A stretch of DNA of 64,000 nucleotides from Papilionanthe hookeriana x Papilionanthe teres. Its lineage: Eukaryota; Streptophyta; Magnoliopsida; Asparagales; Orchidaceae. The position numbers and the translations under genes were made by a program. The notes under the pieces were generated by a model that did no database searches, was not told the DNA's origin, and saw only the letters and a program-made list of their open reading frames with translations. Of the stretch, positions 36,580 to 49,000 are shown piece by piece. The first letter of the stretch is position 1, and each line of letters starts with the position of its first letter. The stretch is from positions 112,084,738 through 112,148,737 of the forward strand of contig CM040423.1 of the NCBI GenBank assembly GCA_022702705.1, given 5' to 3'.

Positions 36580-38909
36580 TAAGCAAATTTCCGGATCGAG
36601 TAAGGCCTTGATCGAGCTTCTCTCATCTCCTTTGATAAGATGAGAGCGTCGTAGATGCTCGGTTTGGTTGGTAGTTTCCTAAGATGGGCTAGCACGTTGT
36701 AGTCCACTTTATTTTCATGTGTCTCGTTTTCTTCTCGAATGGGTGTTTCTTCTGTGGGGTTGGTTCTTCACGAACAACCACCGCTTTCCTTTGTCTTTTG
36801 GACCCATTCTCGGAGGTAGAACTTTTCCACTTCTTAAGTTGACTTCGTAATTTCCTCCGAATCTATCGTTGAGCTTCGCGGTGTCTTTTCTTGAATCGGA
36901 ATGACGGGCTCTTCCGGATTAGCTTCGAGTCCGAAGGCTCTAACTCTATCGTGATTGGAGCTCCTCGAAACTCACGAGATAGATTCGTTGCTTGTTGAAC
37001 TCTCGTAGCCTCCTTGATGGATGTCTTCTTCATTATTTTGCTTGTCGAGATCGTGTATGATTTGAGAATTGTCGTTGGTATCGAAATCGATATCCGGATT
37101 ATCGTTAGTTACGTAATCGTTAGAAACGATCAAAACGTAGCCAACGCCATCACCCTTATCATTATATGATCCCACCGAAGTGAGCGAGATAATCATACGA
37201 GTCGAGGGTTCGAGGGATTTTTCCCCGAATCGGAAACAACTATCCTAGGATAAGCGGCCCCTAGTCCAGCCTTAGGTGCCTCGGTCTTCTCTTCTTCGTC
37301 AATTTTCTTCTTCTCTGCGATCGTCTCTGTTGAGGTGGTTCTTCTATCGCAAGTGATAGTACCGAGCTTAACGGGTTTCAAACTCTGAATTGAAGCTCGC
37401 ACCGAAGCGGTTTGGATGCTTGTCTAAAATCTTTTCGAAGACTTCGTCCGAGCGGTAGTCCATCCATCGTCGGTCGTATAGGGATCTATCGGAATGATGG
37501 GATCGATCGAGACAACATTGACGGAACCTCCTTTACGGGGTTCCTTCATGTACTCCTTCGGGATCGTTATATTCCCTTTCCGCGGGTTGTCATTGAGCCA
37601 ACTTTTGAAGGTAATACAATCTTCTATTTTGTGTCCGAGCATCCGGTGGTAAGGGCGAAAGTTGGGATCACCTTTCTTGTTGATCTCTTACGGTCTTTTA
37701 GGCTCTGGCAGCTGGAAATCCGGAGTCTTCATCAGACTACGGAACATTTTTGGCACTGCTTCATTCTTGAACGGATACTCTCTGCTCAAAAGCTCTCTTA
37801 ATGTACGTTACGGACGAGGCGGTTGTTCATATTGCGGAGATGACGTGATCATTGGGCCGGGGTTGCTTGGTAATTCTGTTGTGGTTCGTTGCGGCCGTTA
37901 CGGTGGTATTTGCATCGGTTGCTTGCCTTTGTCAAGCTGCTTGCAACGATCCGGATTTCTTTTCAAAAGTCTTTACGAGGCTTTTGTTTATACGTCTTGT
38001 CGGTGAAACTTAATTGCTTTGCCTCCTCTTGCAAGCTTCCGGCCTTGCTTAACAACTTCTCGAAAGTCTTAATAGTGAATCCCTTGAGGAGAAGTGCTAT
38101 CGGGCCGTGAATGCTTTTTAGCAAAATGCCGATCGCATCGTTGTTCTTGCGGTTGTGGTTCACACTTCATACTTAAGTTCCTCCATCGGAGTATGTAATC
38201 CACCAAAGTTTCATTCGGCTTCGCTTCTCTACCACTAAATCACCTATAGTGATGTGGTGTTGAGCTCCGGCGAATCGCTTGATGAAGAGGTTCTCTAGCT
38301 CGAGAATGTCTTAACCGAACCATTTGGTAGTTCGCATACCGGTCGAGGCGATTCTCGACGGACTGTCGACGAGCTGTCGGAAGAGTAATGCATCGCTCCC
38401 GCCGGCATTGCAACAACGCGGCACGAAAGTGTGCCACATGCTTGTCGGGGGTTCCGGTTCCGTCGAAGGTCTTGAACGGAGGTGGTACGAAGCCTTTCGG
38501 GTATTGGACAGCGTCGAATTCTTCGGGGTAAAGTCTACCCGTTCGAATGGATGTTCCGCTCTTTGATTGTGCTAAGGCTTCTCGCACCTGCTGTTCTACC
38601 AAGTTCTTGATATCCTTTTCAGGAATCATACTTTGTATCGTATCCTTTTTCAGCTGATCATCCCCATTGACGGACGTAATCTCCTTTCCTCCGTCTACGA
38701 TGTGAATGACCTGCGGGGGTGTTTCCCTTTGTGGTTGTACTTGACTGCGGAGAGTGGCCGGAGCTACGGCCATCTCTTCCATCCTTTTCGCCATTTGAGC
38801 GATCGTGTCGTCTTTTTCCCGAAGCTGCCTTCTCATTAGTTACGGCTCCTCTCTTTCTGCTGGCTGCAGGAGCACCTTGCGAAGGCGATGAAGCTCGTGT
38901 CTCGACCAT
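36580..38909 (-). pseudogene. gag: Gag of element B
   Basis: The start MVETRASSPSQGAPAASRK at 38909 leads via a frameshift to a coiled coil (REKDDTIAQMAKRMEEM) and the gag capsid region (YPEEFDAVQYPKGFVPPPFK, TFDGTGTPDKHVAHFRA; 38836-38240). 38163-37963 (KGFTIKTFEKLLSKAGSLQEEAK) continues it. GHKIEDCITFKSWLND (37642-37590) is a degenerate zinc-knuckle-like region, and acidic linker segments (37402-36972) lead toward protease. At least five frame interruptions are present. Confidence 0.75.
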
Positions 38910-38949
38910 GTTGATTTACGCGTATTCGTCGTCCATGAATTCCGATGAA

Positions 38950-40116
38950 TCAATCTCGTCTCCGAACTTTTCCTCTCTTTCTTTTGCCAACCGTCGGATA
39001 TCGGTTCTCGACTTTTCCATGGCATCTTCTAGCGGGGCTTTTCGTGTGTCTTCGTGGTTGTCGTGCGATAGGCTGCCGGGTCCCCTTCTCACGAGTCCCC
39101 TTCATCGCGGTAGCACTTTCTTCGGATTCGAGTCTCTGGCGAGACTTTCTTTCTCGAGTCGTTGTTTCAATCTCAGTCGCCCGGTAGTGGGACGCCATAC
39201 CATCCTTCAGTCGGCCGGATGGTGCGTCGGCCAAATGCTTGGAAGGTGGTATCCTCCCTAATCAGCAATCACGAGACGACAACAGGCGGACTAGCCTTCA
39301 TCCTTTTACTTGGCTTTTCTGCCATGATGGCGGGTTCTACTCGGGGCCCAAGACGGGATTTGACTGGCACCCGCCCTATCCTCCGTAGAATTTCTGATAC
39401 GGGGCAGTTTTCCTTCTTCGCTAACTTTTCTACCAAAGTTTGCAGTCGAGCAAACGGCGTAGTTCTAGTTCTTTTCTTGCGGCTATCGTTGTAATATGCG
39501 GGCTGTGGTAATGTGGCGGCAATTTTGCGAATATTTTCTTCATCTTCGCGGCGGAGAGGGGATGAAATCCGCTTCCTCCCAACGGTGGTATGTATTCGAG
39601 CGACGGTGTATATTCGGCGAGTTCCGGAATTTCTTCTAGGAAAGCAATTTCGGCGGCCACGGCTTCTTTAGCGATCCTTCTATTTCGTTTCTTCTCCGGG
39701 TCTTTGTTAGTGACGGAATTCTTGAGCCGGACCCGATCTCGAAAACGAAGGTCTTACGAGAAGATCCTGTACCCTCCACGGTAACGGGTCCATCATAATC
39801 TTGGATTTCTTTCCCCTTTGATTTGGCAAAAGTCGGGGCGAGGTGCGAAACAACTAGACCAGGTGGGGGTAGAAAGAACGGTCCTCCTGCGGGCAACGGC
39901 ATTCCTCTTAGTCGGGATCCTTTGCGGAGGAGGGAATTCTTGGGTTGACCTAAGGTTGAACTCGAGCGGCGGCTCTTCGGCTTCGGATACCTTGTTCATC
40001 GGTGCGAAAAGGGAGACGTCGGTGATCTTGACGTTCGTGTTTTCAAATCCTTGTCCAAATCGGATGATTCCATTGTCGGGCAACTCATCCTTATAGACGG
40101 CGAGGTCCGAGTCCAT
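38950..40116 (-). pseudogene. ORF1-like reading frames upstream of gag (element B)
   Basis: Between the primer site and gag lie minus-strand frames that follow one another: MDSDLAVYKDELPDNGIIRF (40116-39793, continuing RFGQGFENTNVKITDVSLFAPMN), 39902-39636 (LAPTFAKSKGKEIQDYDGP), and 39660-39430 (EIPELAEYTPSLEYIPPLGGSGFHPLSAAKMKK). An Arg/Lys-rich frame at 39261-38950 comes next. Ogre elements carry an extra ORF1 of unknown function at this position. No known domain is recognised; acidic N-terminal and basic C-terminal halves are visible. Confidence 0.55.
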
Positions 40117-40638
40117 TGGTGAAGGAGAAAATCGGTTTTGGGGCTTCCATTTCGCAGGTGTAGATTCGGTTGTCGGTCCCGAGTTATGCTTCTTTTCTTT
40201 AGGACGAAAAGAAAGGAATTGAAGAGAGTCCGAACTCAGTCATGTTCATGTATTTATAAAAAGGAATCACTTATTAAAGGGTTTGTTTATTTAGAACGGA
40301 GTGTTCAAAGGTGTAGAGAAGGTAAGGAATCCGAATCGGAGTTGGAAGGGAAAGAGAGTCTTAGGCAAGACTTCTCGACCCGAAGGATCACTCCTAAACT
40401 AACACCTATTGGGGGTCCACCCCACCTCGAAATGAGGTAAAAGGATCTCGGAACCTCTCCGTCTAGGGGTGTCTAAACGATGGCTCCTAAATGCGAGAGA
40501 ATGTTGGTTATACTTGTTCAAGATAGAAATGAACATAGTATCCCAACGGAAGGAAGGGTAGTTTGACCCACAAGGGATATGGATACACTACCGATTTTTG
40601 AAAGCAGAATTATTTGATTAAGATGAAGAGAGGAACTT
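40117..40638 (-). other. Untranslated leader of element B with PPT-complementary segment
   Basis: Non-coding leader between primer site and ORF1. Positions 40402-40419 are an exact 18-nt inverted match to the polypurine-tract region at 27521-27538. Next to it, acctcatttcgaggt (element sense) is a small hairpin that echoes cctcatttttgatgagg at the LTR 5' end. Confidence 0.6.
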
Positions 40639-40656
40639 TCCCCAGCGGAGTCGCCA
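40639..40656 (-). promoter_or_regulatory. Primer binding site (tRNA-Arg type) of element B
   Basis: The element strand reads tggcgactccgctgggga, 6 nt from the LTR end (40663). TGGCGAC..GCTGGGGA is the tRNA-Arg-complementary primer site typical of Ogre/Tat elements. Confidence 0.85.
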
Positions 40657-40662
40657 GAAATT

Positions 40663-43600
40663 TGTCGGCATATTTTTTTTTAGGTTGTGTGTTTTGAAAA
40701 GGGGTCGCCTACAGAAATTGTCGGCGAATTTTTAATTTAATTTAAATAAATAATTTGAAAAAGTAGTATTTGATTTTGAAAATAATTTTAAATTTGAAAA
40801 TTTTAAGATATGAAATCAAACCGATCTCACATCCCGAATAGTTTATATAAACGAGCGCCGCACCACAAACCGTGTATCTATCCCGAAGAATAGACACACT
40901 CTGCTTGATGATGGGACTCGATTAAATAAACTAGAAAGGTTTGTGCCATCCGTTTGGTCTGCGAACCAATTTTATAAGCCGACAAGTTCCCCTGCTTAAT
41001 ATAAATGAATTAAGCAGGGTTTATATTACCTGGGTTCTTAAAGTTCCCTATAAGGGCAAGCCCCTATAGTTAATGACATCTTAAATGACGGGAATCATTT
41101 AAGAAAACTCTCGATAATGATCGGTGGTTTTGCTCTCAAGAATTTCAAAGTTTAGGTTTTCGAGGATTGAATTTTAGAATTTCAATAGGGAATGGATCAA
41201 ATTTGGAACATTTTATTTTAGGAGTCCAAAGGAAGAGAAGTAGGGGATGTCACGGACCCGAAGTGAACTTCGGTGACTTCCCGTACTATCCTAATGTTAG
41301 GCTTTGAATTTCGAAGTGAATTTATTTAAGTTTCAATCCCGCCAATTAATTATAGGAATTGCATTTACATAATCACTCGATTATACAAATAACTCTGAAA
41401 GGTAGGAGGATTTACATCGTATCGGACGACAACCTCGGAATCCTAAAGCGAGTTAGGGCTTATATTGCACGACAAGGCCGTACAAAGGCCTAAAAGAACG
41501 GTGAGGATTTATGTTGCACTAGGCAAACTACCTCGAAATCCTATGGCTTGGTTATTTAATTCTAAGAATGGTTTTGTCGATGTAGATTTCGGTTTTGCTG
41601 ACGACGATGGCCGTCTTGCCCACCATGCTTCGAGCTCCTTGTTGTTGCGGAGATTTAATTTTAGAAGTCATAAATCGGGGGATGAGAAAAGTGTTTTGGT
41701 TTAGAGAAGTCTTAATTTCCAAGTGTTTTTTGTGTTTTAATTAAAACAAATCTTAAAGTTGATTATAACAACACCGGTTAAGATCCCACGGTTCCATCAT
41801 TATTTTTATCGGATTCACTTAGTCCAGATGAATTTGCTAAACTCAACTGAATGAGTTCCACACTTTCATTTAGACAGTGGGAAATCCCGTTAGCAACACG
41901 TAGGTTACATCATCCGAGGTATTCCCGATCATCCAACAAGACGTTTTAATTTAGTTGTAATTGTAGTTTTTGTGTTCTGTTTGTGATTAAATTTTGAGTT
42001 GTCTTATATTTTGAAATGTTGTGGAGGTGAATTTTATCTTGTAGTGTCTTTTAATTTAGTTATGGGTTTCAGTTTTGGTTTCTGTCCTAAAGGTGTAGGT
42101 TTTCATGCAATCGTTGTTTTATCATGCAAGAAAAATAAGTGCGATGCAATTAAATAAATTGCCGTAAAGTAAATCGCAATAAAATAAAAGCGTACTCGGA
42201 GGGTCTTCCCGTCATCCCAAGCTGCACTTAAAACACAATTAGAATATTTAAGCAAGTTCCTAGGTAAAGCTAAGGGAAAGGGTTATGGTTTTCTACCAAA
42301 TTCCTAATCCTATAGCTTAGTCATTTCCTATGACGTCTAGGTTCTTTGTGTTTTTGGTTTGAAGACGATTTTCTTCATCAAAGAACAATTAAGTTCAATT
42401 GTTCTTGTAAATATCCTATCATATCGAGGAAGTGCTTAAGAAGAATCTTAAACATCTTTTCAATATTTCTAGGATTGTTTTAAGTCCAAATGAATTTAAT
42501 TGTGTAAATGAATCGATCGTCCGAGGTTTTCAAGTTTTGTTAACTTGCTCAGTGAACTAGGACATTTGAATGTCCTATAAGTGAAGTAACATTTCATTTT
42601 AATGTTCTGTTTAGGAGTTATGATAACTAAAGCTCCTAAGGGCAAAATGATATTTAACGATTTGTGATTCAAATTTAAGTTCAAATTAATGATTTAAGTT
42701 TGGAATAGTGTTCAAGTTATCTTAGATTTATTTCTTCATGTCTTAAGTGAGGTTATTTAATTCAACTTAATTTAATTTAATTTAATTTAATTTAATTTAA
42801 TTCAGTTTAATTTAGTTTGATTTGATTTAATTTAATTCAATTTAATTTATTTGATTTAATTTCTTAATTTAATTTAATTTAATTTTAATTTAATTTAATT
42901 TAATTTAACTTAATTTAATTTATTTAATTTAATTTAATTTATTTATTTAATTTTATTTAATTTAATTTAATTTTATTTTATTTATTTAATTTAATGTATT
43001 TAATTCATTTAATTTAATTTAATTTGTTTATTTAATTTAATTTAATTTTAATTTAATTTAATTTAATTTAATTTAAATTTTTTGAAAGAGTTTAATGATT
43101 TAATTTTAGTTTAATGATTAAGTCTTTTAATATTTTAAATTTGAGTTATCATTTTAATTAAGAGTTGAGTATTAATGAGATGATTAATTTAGGGATTTTT
43201 TAAATTAAAGAATAAATCTCTTCCTAATAATATCCCTATTTTAATAATTCCAATTTTATTATTCTTCCAATTTCAATTAATTATTTAATTAAAGTTTAAT
43301 CATTTTAAATTGCTTAATGGGTTTCTACCCTTTAATTATTTAAATTTCAATCATCCAAATCAGATTAGGATCAGATATTTTACTTGTTAAAAATTTTTAT
43401 TAAACCTAAAGTTTTAATTAAGGGTTAAAATTTTAATTACCATTTTGCCCTTTAAGCCTAATAATTTCATAACTCACTAAATTGAACTCAAATGAACTTG
43501 AAATTTTTATGTGACTTCATTTATGTGTCAATAAAGACATGAGAGGAGAAAATGTGATTTTTCTGTATTTAATTTATTTATATAATTATTTTTTAGTAGA

Positions 43601-46600
43601 AAATAGGAATTTCCAAGGAAAATTCAATAACATGACCAAGGGAAAGTTTCTGTCCTTAAGAAAATTAGGGGACATTCCTAATGACCAGAGGACCACTTGG
43701 ACCAAATTTTGTAATTTTTTGAATTATATTTTATTTATTAGAATTATTTTAAGTTCTGGAGTATTAATTAATTTAAAAATAAAATAAATGTTGAAAAATA
43801 AATCTTATAATTTTTAAAATTCTCTCTGATATCAAGGATTCCAGAGAACCAAACTTTACAATTTTCTGATTTTTCTTTGATTTATTATAATTATTTTGGT
43901 GAAAATGCTAGAAAATACATTTTTTAATTTTAAAATTACCCTAGAGCTTTAAAAATTAATATCTCACTAAATATACCTAGGAAAAATATGGGACTTGTTC
44001 CTAAGTGATTAAAATTCAAAATATGACATTTTGGTGAATTTTATTATTTTTGTGATTTTTATTATTTTTTAATTATTAAAAATATTAAAATAATATTAAA
44101 AATCAACTTTTTTAGAAAATTGAAATTTTAATTTTTTTAAACTCCCCTGATATCAGAGAGACTCCAAAACCAATTTGGTGAATTTTTGAAAGATATTTTG
44201 AAAGTTATGAATTTTTTAAAGTTTAAAATGACTAAGTGGCTTAATCAACCCAATTAGTGGGGCTAACCAAGTCCAATTGACCTCAAATTTTTATGATGGG
44301 TTCCTCTGATCCTAAAGGTCAGTGGAGAATTGATTTCAAGTCAATTTGATTTATGGTTAACTCTAATTAATTAGAGACCTATTTTGGGTGTTTAAGCCAA
44401 TTAGGGTTAATCTAAGTGAACTAACTTGAATCCTATTTTTCCTAGGGTTCTCTGGTCATAAGGAACATCACCAAATTTTCCTAGGATTTATTACACAACA
44501 TGCTAATTTTTGAAATTAAAATACTTAAAACAGCAACATGCATTTGAAAAATCAATAACTCTTCATAGGGATGACCTCTCGACTTTGGAAAATTCGGGGA
44601 ATGTTCCCAAATTCGGAGGCTTCAAAAGCCCTATGGTCTCATGCCATGGTGAATTGTATGAATGCATGGAGAATTAAAACAATGCAGGGAGTAAATAATT
44701 AATTAAAAATAAGATACTTGGACAAAATTAATTAATTTCTTTTCCACATTATTCTCCTCCGTTCACTCGAGCAAGAGGGTATTTTTATTTTATTTTTATG
44801 ATTTTCCTGCACAAAGTTATGAATTTTCCAAGTTTAGGGAATTTAAATAAATAGGAAAATACCCTATTTTTCTATTTATCCACGCGGCGCCGGCGAAACA
44901 TCGGCGGCTCCGAAGGGCCGCGTGGCGCGCTCCTATTCGACGCCGCCGCTTGAGTCGGCACTCCCGGGACCCGCCGTATCGCTCCGTCTTCCGATCCGAC
45001 GCGATCCCGGCCGTCCGTCCGCGCGTGTATTAAATGGACGCGCATCCGTTCATCGTCCCCAAGTGTCCTCACCCGAGAGCCGTCCACACTAAATCCTTAA
45101 TATCTCACTCGATACTCAATGGATTTTCATGTTCTTATGCTCTATGGATTCGTCTTGAAGAGACGAACACATCTATACGGTTATCATGCATCGAAATTAA
45201 AGCATTTGAAATGGAGAGTCTCCGAAGCTCGGGATGAAGAATTAACTCATACCTTAGCTCGAGAGGTGAAGCCTCGATCAGAGATGCTTGGCACGTTCGT
45301 TGGAGATGCAGGAGGCTAGGGATTAAGCCTGGGGATGTGGTGAATTGCCTAGGTGTGATTTCCACCAAAGCTGATCACAACCTTTGGAGTCTGGAACAAC
45401 TGGGTGGCCTGGAGATGGGGCTTTTGCTGGTGGACACCTTCCCTTGGTCTGGTGAAGGTGTAGAACCAATCAATTTTGGGATTGGTCCACTGTGGAGAAG
45501 TGTCCTCGGTTTTGGGTGGAATTTCAACTCCGAAATCGAGCTCTCGGAGAAGAAATGGCAGGGGAATCTCACCGGGGATCAAGTGCTCTAAGTATGGAGA
45601 ATGATCCGGAGCAATTTTGGCGAGTTTCAGTAAGGTTCGGTTCAGCACCTCTCATGGCCGAGAAGGTGAGGGGTTTAAATAGGCGGGGTCGGAGGCTCTC
45701 CCGGGGGAGTCGAGGGCCGGGATCGACTGCTCTTGGCATGTGAAGAACAGCCATGGTGACCATTTGGAGTGGGGCAGCTCAGCAGGATGAAATTCCAAAG
45801 CTTGGCTTCTCCCGAGGTTTCGGGCATGGTGTTTTCCGGCGATCGGGTGGCCGGCCGGCCGTGCATGGGTCACCCTCAAGGTCGGATGGGTCGTGGCTGG
45901 GACTTGGTGCAAGCAATCGGCAAATGCCATGTGTAAAAGGCTTGGATTAGAATGGAATGGGAGAGGGCTTATTTTGGCTCAAATTGGTCAACCCCTCCAT
46001 TTGGGCTAGGTGCACCACCCAAGGCTTTGTTTAGGCTGAATAGAAAGTGATTTAGGTCAGCTTAATCGAGTGGGGAATGGTCACCATCCAAGTACAATTA
46101 AGCTTAAGCAAGATTTAGTGGAATCATGGGAGTGGTTAATCACCTTTAGGAATTAAGGAAAGAGTCTCCTCCTTTTGCCCAAAATGGCATGGTGACATGT
46201 AAAGAGGCTCTCATGGCTTCCATGTGGCTCATGCATGGCTTCATGGCTCACCTTTGGCTTGGGAAAAGTCAAGTCAATTTCATGGAAATGGATTTAAGAG
46301 AAATTTTGGTATTTTGATGTGAATTTGTATGGGGCTTAATGTGGAATTGTTTGATGATGGAATTATAACTTAGGGAATGGCTTTGATTAAATGGATGGCA
46401 AATGGAAATGTCATGTGGGCTTTAGGGCCAATTTTGGACTTTTGTATTTGGTGGAAATGAGCTTTTAGGAAGGTTTAGGGAAGTGGGCTTTTAGGTTTGA
46501 AAATGAATTTATGGATAGAAATTTTGTAAAGAGGTTGGGCCAAATAATTGTTGAGTTTGGTTTAGGGATGTGTCATGAGTGGTTTGGAGTCAATTTGGTG

Positions 46601-48054
46601 TGATTTGGACTTGAATTGGTTTGAATTTGGGTTTAATTGGTAAGTGGGCCAATGTAGGTCAAATTGGGCTAATTTGGGCCAATGTTGGGCTAGGGTTGAA
46701 ATTGATGTAAAATAAATGTTGAGAAATATTTATGGGAGTGTTTCAAAGAGGTTTTGGCTTTGGTTAGGTTTTGATTTTGGGATTTGGGCTCATTTGGGTT
46801 AGGTTTAAGTTTAGGTCAAAATTGGGCTTTTTGATTTTGGGTTGAATTTGAGTGGGGTTTGGATCAAAATCTTGGGCAAATCATGTTAGTGTTTTGTTTA
46901 TGGGGATGTTAAGGAAGTTTTAGAAAAGATTTGGGGTTAATTGGAGTTGAATTGGGTGAGTTTGGGCTAAGTTTGGGTCATGGGTCCAAATTGGGCTTTA
47001 AGGCCAAAAGTGAAATTGGATCCCAATGTCAATCAAATTGGGCTTGTATTTGGTCTAGATTGGTGTTGGGGATGTTGAATTGAAGTTTAGAATTGAATTG
47101 GACCAAAATTTGGATCAATTGGGTAGATTTGGTTTGACATTGGGTTTACTTTGGGTTAAAATGGGTCAAATTGGGGATTTTGATAAAAGTGGGGTAAATT
47201 GACAAAATTGGCCCATGGTGTAGTTGAACAAAATGAAATTGGGAATATTTGGGATTTTCTGGAATTTTCTGGGAATTTTCTGAATTTTTGGATTTTTGGG
47301 TCAAGAGGGGTATTTTGGGTATTTGGAGGGTATTGGGGGGTATTTTGGAATTTTTGGCATTTTTGGTTATGGATGATCAATTTAAGTGATGTGGAAATGT
47401 TTGAGATTGATTTTGGAGAATTTTGGGTAATTTGGAAATTTTTGAGAAATTTGGGTAGTTTCAAAGCATTTGGTAGGTTAGGCGGGGTGTAGGGTCCCTG
47501 GGGTCAAAAATTGAAAATTTGGAAAATTGAAGATTGGGTGGATGTAAGTGGAACGCAACCATTTTGGTTGAGCCATGAAGCCACATCAAGCTCATATGAG
47601 CCATGAAGGGACTCATTTGAGGTATTCACTATGTTGTTCCTAACCCTCTTGCCAAGGGCTTAGGGGTTAAGGACCATCCATGTGAATCACCTACATGAGT
47701 CGTGAAGTCAAGTTAGGTATAGGTGTGGTTTAGGAGGTGTGTGAAAGTGTAGTGCATAAGTGTAGTGTGTGTGTAAGTCAGCCCTTTCACCGCACCGGCC
47801 ACCTGTGTCGATCCTAAGGCCAAAGAGTCCTATAGGAACTCATCCTCTAAACTTCCACACTTGATTTCAACCCTCTAGGTGATTAGGGGTCTATAGTCAA
47901 GTTTGTGGAGTTTGCAGGGAGTTTAGAAGTGGTTTGAAATTCTAGGTGGTGGGTCTCAATTCTAGTCCTCTAAGATAGTCAAAGGAAAAGCCTAAGGCTA
48001 GATCCTAAGTACTAAAGAGAAGAAGAGAAGACCTCATCAAAAATGAGGTCAACA
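40663..48054 (-). repeat. 5' LTR of element B (7392 bp)
   Basis: It begins tgtcggcat and ends ggtcaaca on the plus strand. Its layout equals the 3' LTR: AATTT simple repeat at about 42762-43078, GC island at 44878-45080, TATA at 45674-45681, G/T-skewed block at about 46386-47500. Differences from the 3' LTR are few and cluster in the GC island and at CAG/CTG-type sites (for example ctctgac versus ctctcgac near 24047 and 44579). It drives element transcription leftward. Confidence 0.95.
45674..45681 (-). promoter_or_regulatory. Candidate LTR TATA box (5' LTR of B)
   Basis: tatttaaa in element sense, at the position conserved in all three LTR copies. As this is the upstream LTR, this copy would drive genomic RNA synthesis of element B. 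Confidence 0.5.
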
Positions 48055-48059
48055 ACTAC
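48055..48059. repeat. Target site duplication ACTAC of element B (right copy)
   Basis: Identical to 20121-20125. The empty site can be read by joining 20125 to 48060. Confidence 0.95.
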
Positions 48060-48307
48060 TTATACCAGTACTGTTTGCATGTTTAATACCCTATTATGAC
48101 TAACTGTTGACCTTAATTTTATAGAGGTTTATTTTGAATGACATACATGAACCATCTTGAGAAAGAATGTCTAACAACATTGACTCCTTAAATCTCATTA
48201 AGGATTCTAAAACCCTAAAATCTAGGGTAAAACCCTAATAGACTCTTGTAAACCCAAAGCTTGATGACACTCTAGGATGATCACAAGGATAACAGTGGAG
48301 CCTAATT
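48060..48307. other. Flanking DNA right of element B
   Basis: It continues the sequence interrupted at 20125, probably the 3' region of element D. No ORF, and no recognisable LTR edge. It contains a few CCCTAAA-like words only. Confidence 0.4.
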
Positions 48308-49000
48308 TAGGGTCACTTGGACCAATTGGTCAACCATAGACCTAATTGGTCAAACTTTGGTCAAAATGGTCAATTTTAGACCCAATGACCATCACATGGA
48401 CCATTTGGTCAACAAGATAACTAATTGGTGAAACTTTGGTCAAAATGGTCAATTTTGGACCTAAAGACCATCACATGGACCATTTGGTCAACCATAGACT
48501 AAATTGGTTATACTTTGGTTAAAATGGTCAATTATGGACCCATTGACCACCACATGGACTATTTGCTCAACTATAGTCATAAATGAACAAACCTTAGTAA
48601 AAATGATCAATTTTGAACCCAATGACCATCACATGAACCCTTTGGTCAACCCTAAGATCCATTTGTTCAAACCTGGTCAAAATGGTCAATTGTGGATCCA
48701 ATGACCACCACTTGGACCATCTGGTTAACCTTATGACCCATTTGGTCAAACCTGATCAAAATGGTTAATTTTGGACCCAATGACCACCACATGGACCATT
48801 TGGTCAACTCTAAGAACCATTTGGTCAAACCTGATCAAAATGGTAAACTATGGACCCAAAGACCACTACATGGATCATCTAGTCAACCCAGACACCAAAC
48901 TGGTCAAACATGACCGTTTGATCAACTCAAGACACCAAAGTGGTCAAACATGACCATTTGGTCAACCCAAACACTAAAATTGGTCAAATGGTTAACCTAT
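48308..49000. repeat. 79-bp minisatellite rich in GGTCAA (W-box core complement)
   Basis: The word gaccatcacatgga recurs with exact 79-bp spacing (its atcaca part at 48391, 48470, 48549, 48628, 48707, 48786, 48865), ending in a 40-bp derivative (gacaccaaa at 48891 and 48931). About nineteen exact GGTCAA hexamers are present, the complement of the WRKY W-box core TTGACC, several per monomer. Short minus-strand-like and plus-strand frames inside are repeat artefacts. Confidence 0.92.

Larger units (their letters stand above)
20126..48054 (-). mobile_element. Full-length Ogre/Tat-like giant LTR retrotransposon (element B, 27,929 bp)
   Basis: Direct LTRs of 7393 and 7392 bp flank a 13.1 kb interior and carry a perfect 5-bp target duplication. 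On the minus strand the order is 5' LTR, tRNA-Arg-type primer site, ORF1, gag, protease, long Arg/Gly-rich linker, RT, RNase H, second RNase H-like domain, integrase, an extra AlkB-like ORF, tandem-repeat 3' UTR, polypurine-tract region and 3' LTR. Exceptional LTR length, ORF1 before gag, dual RNase H and a repeat-rich 3' UTR are hallmarks of the Tat/Ogre lineage. Near-identical LTRs indicate recent insertion, although many reading frames are interrupted. Confidence 0.93.

Noticed and set aside
48210..48240. Telomere-like CCCTAAA words
   Set aside because: Only isolated words without tandem TTTAGGG repeats.
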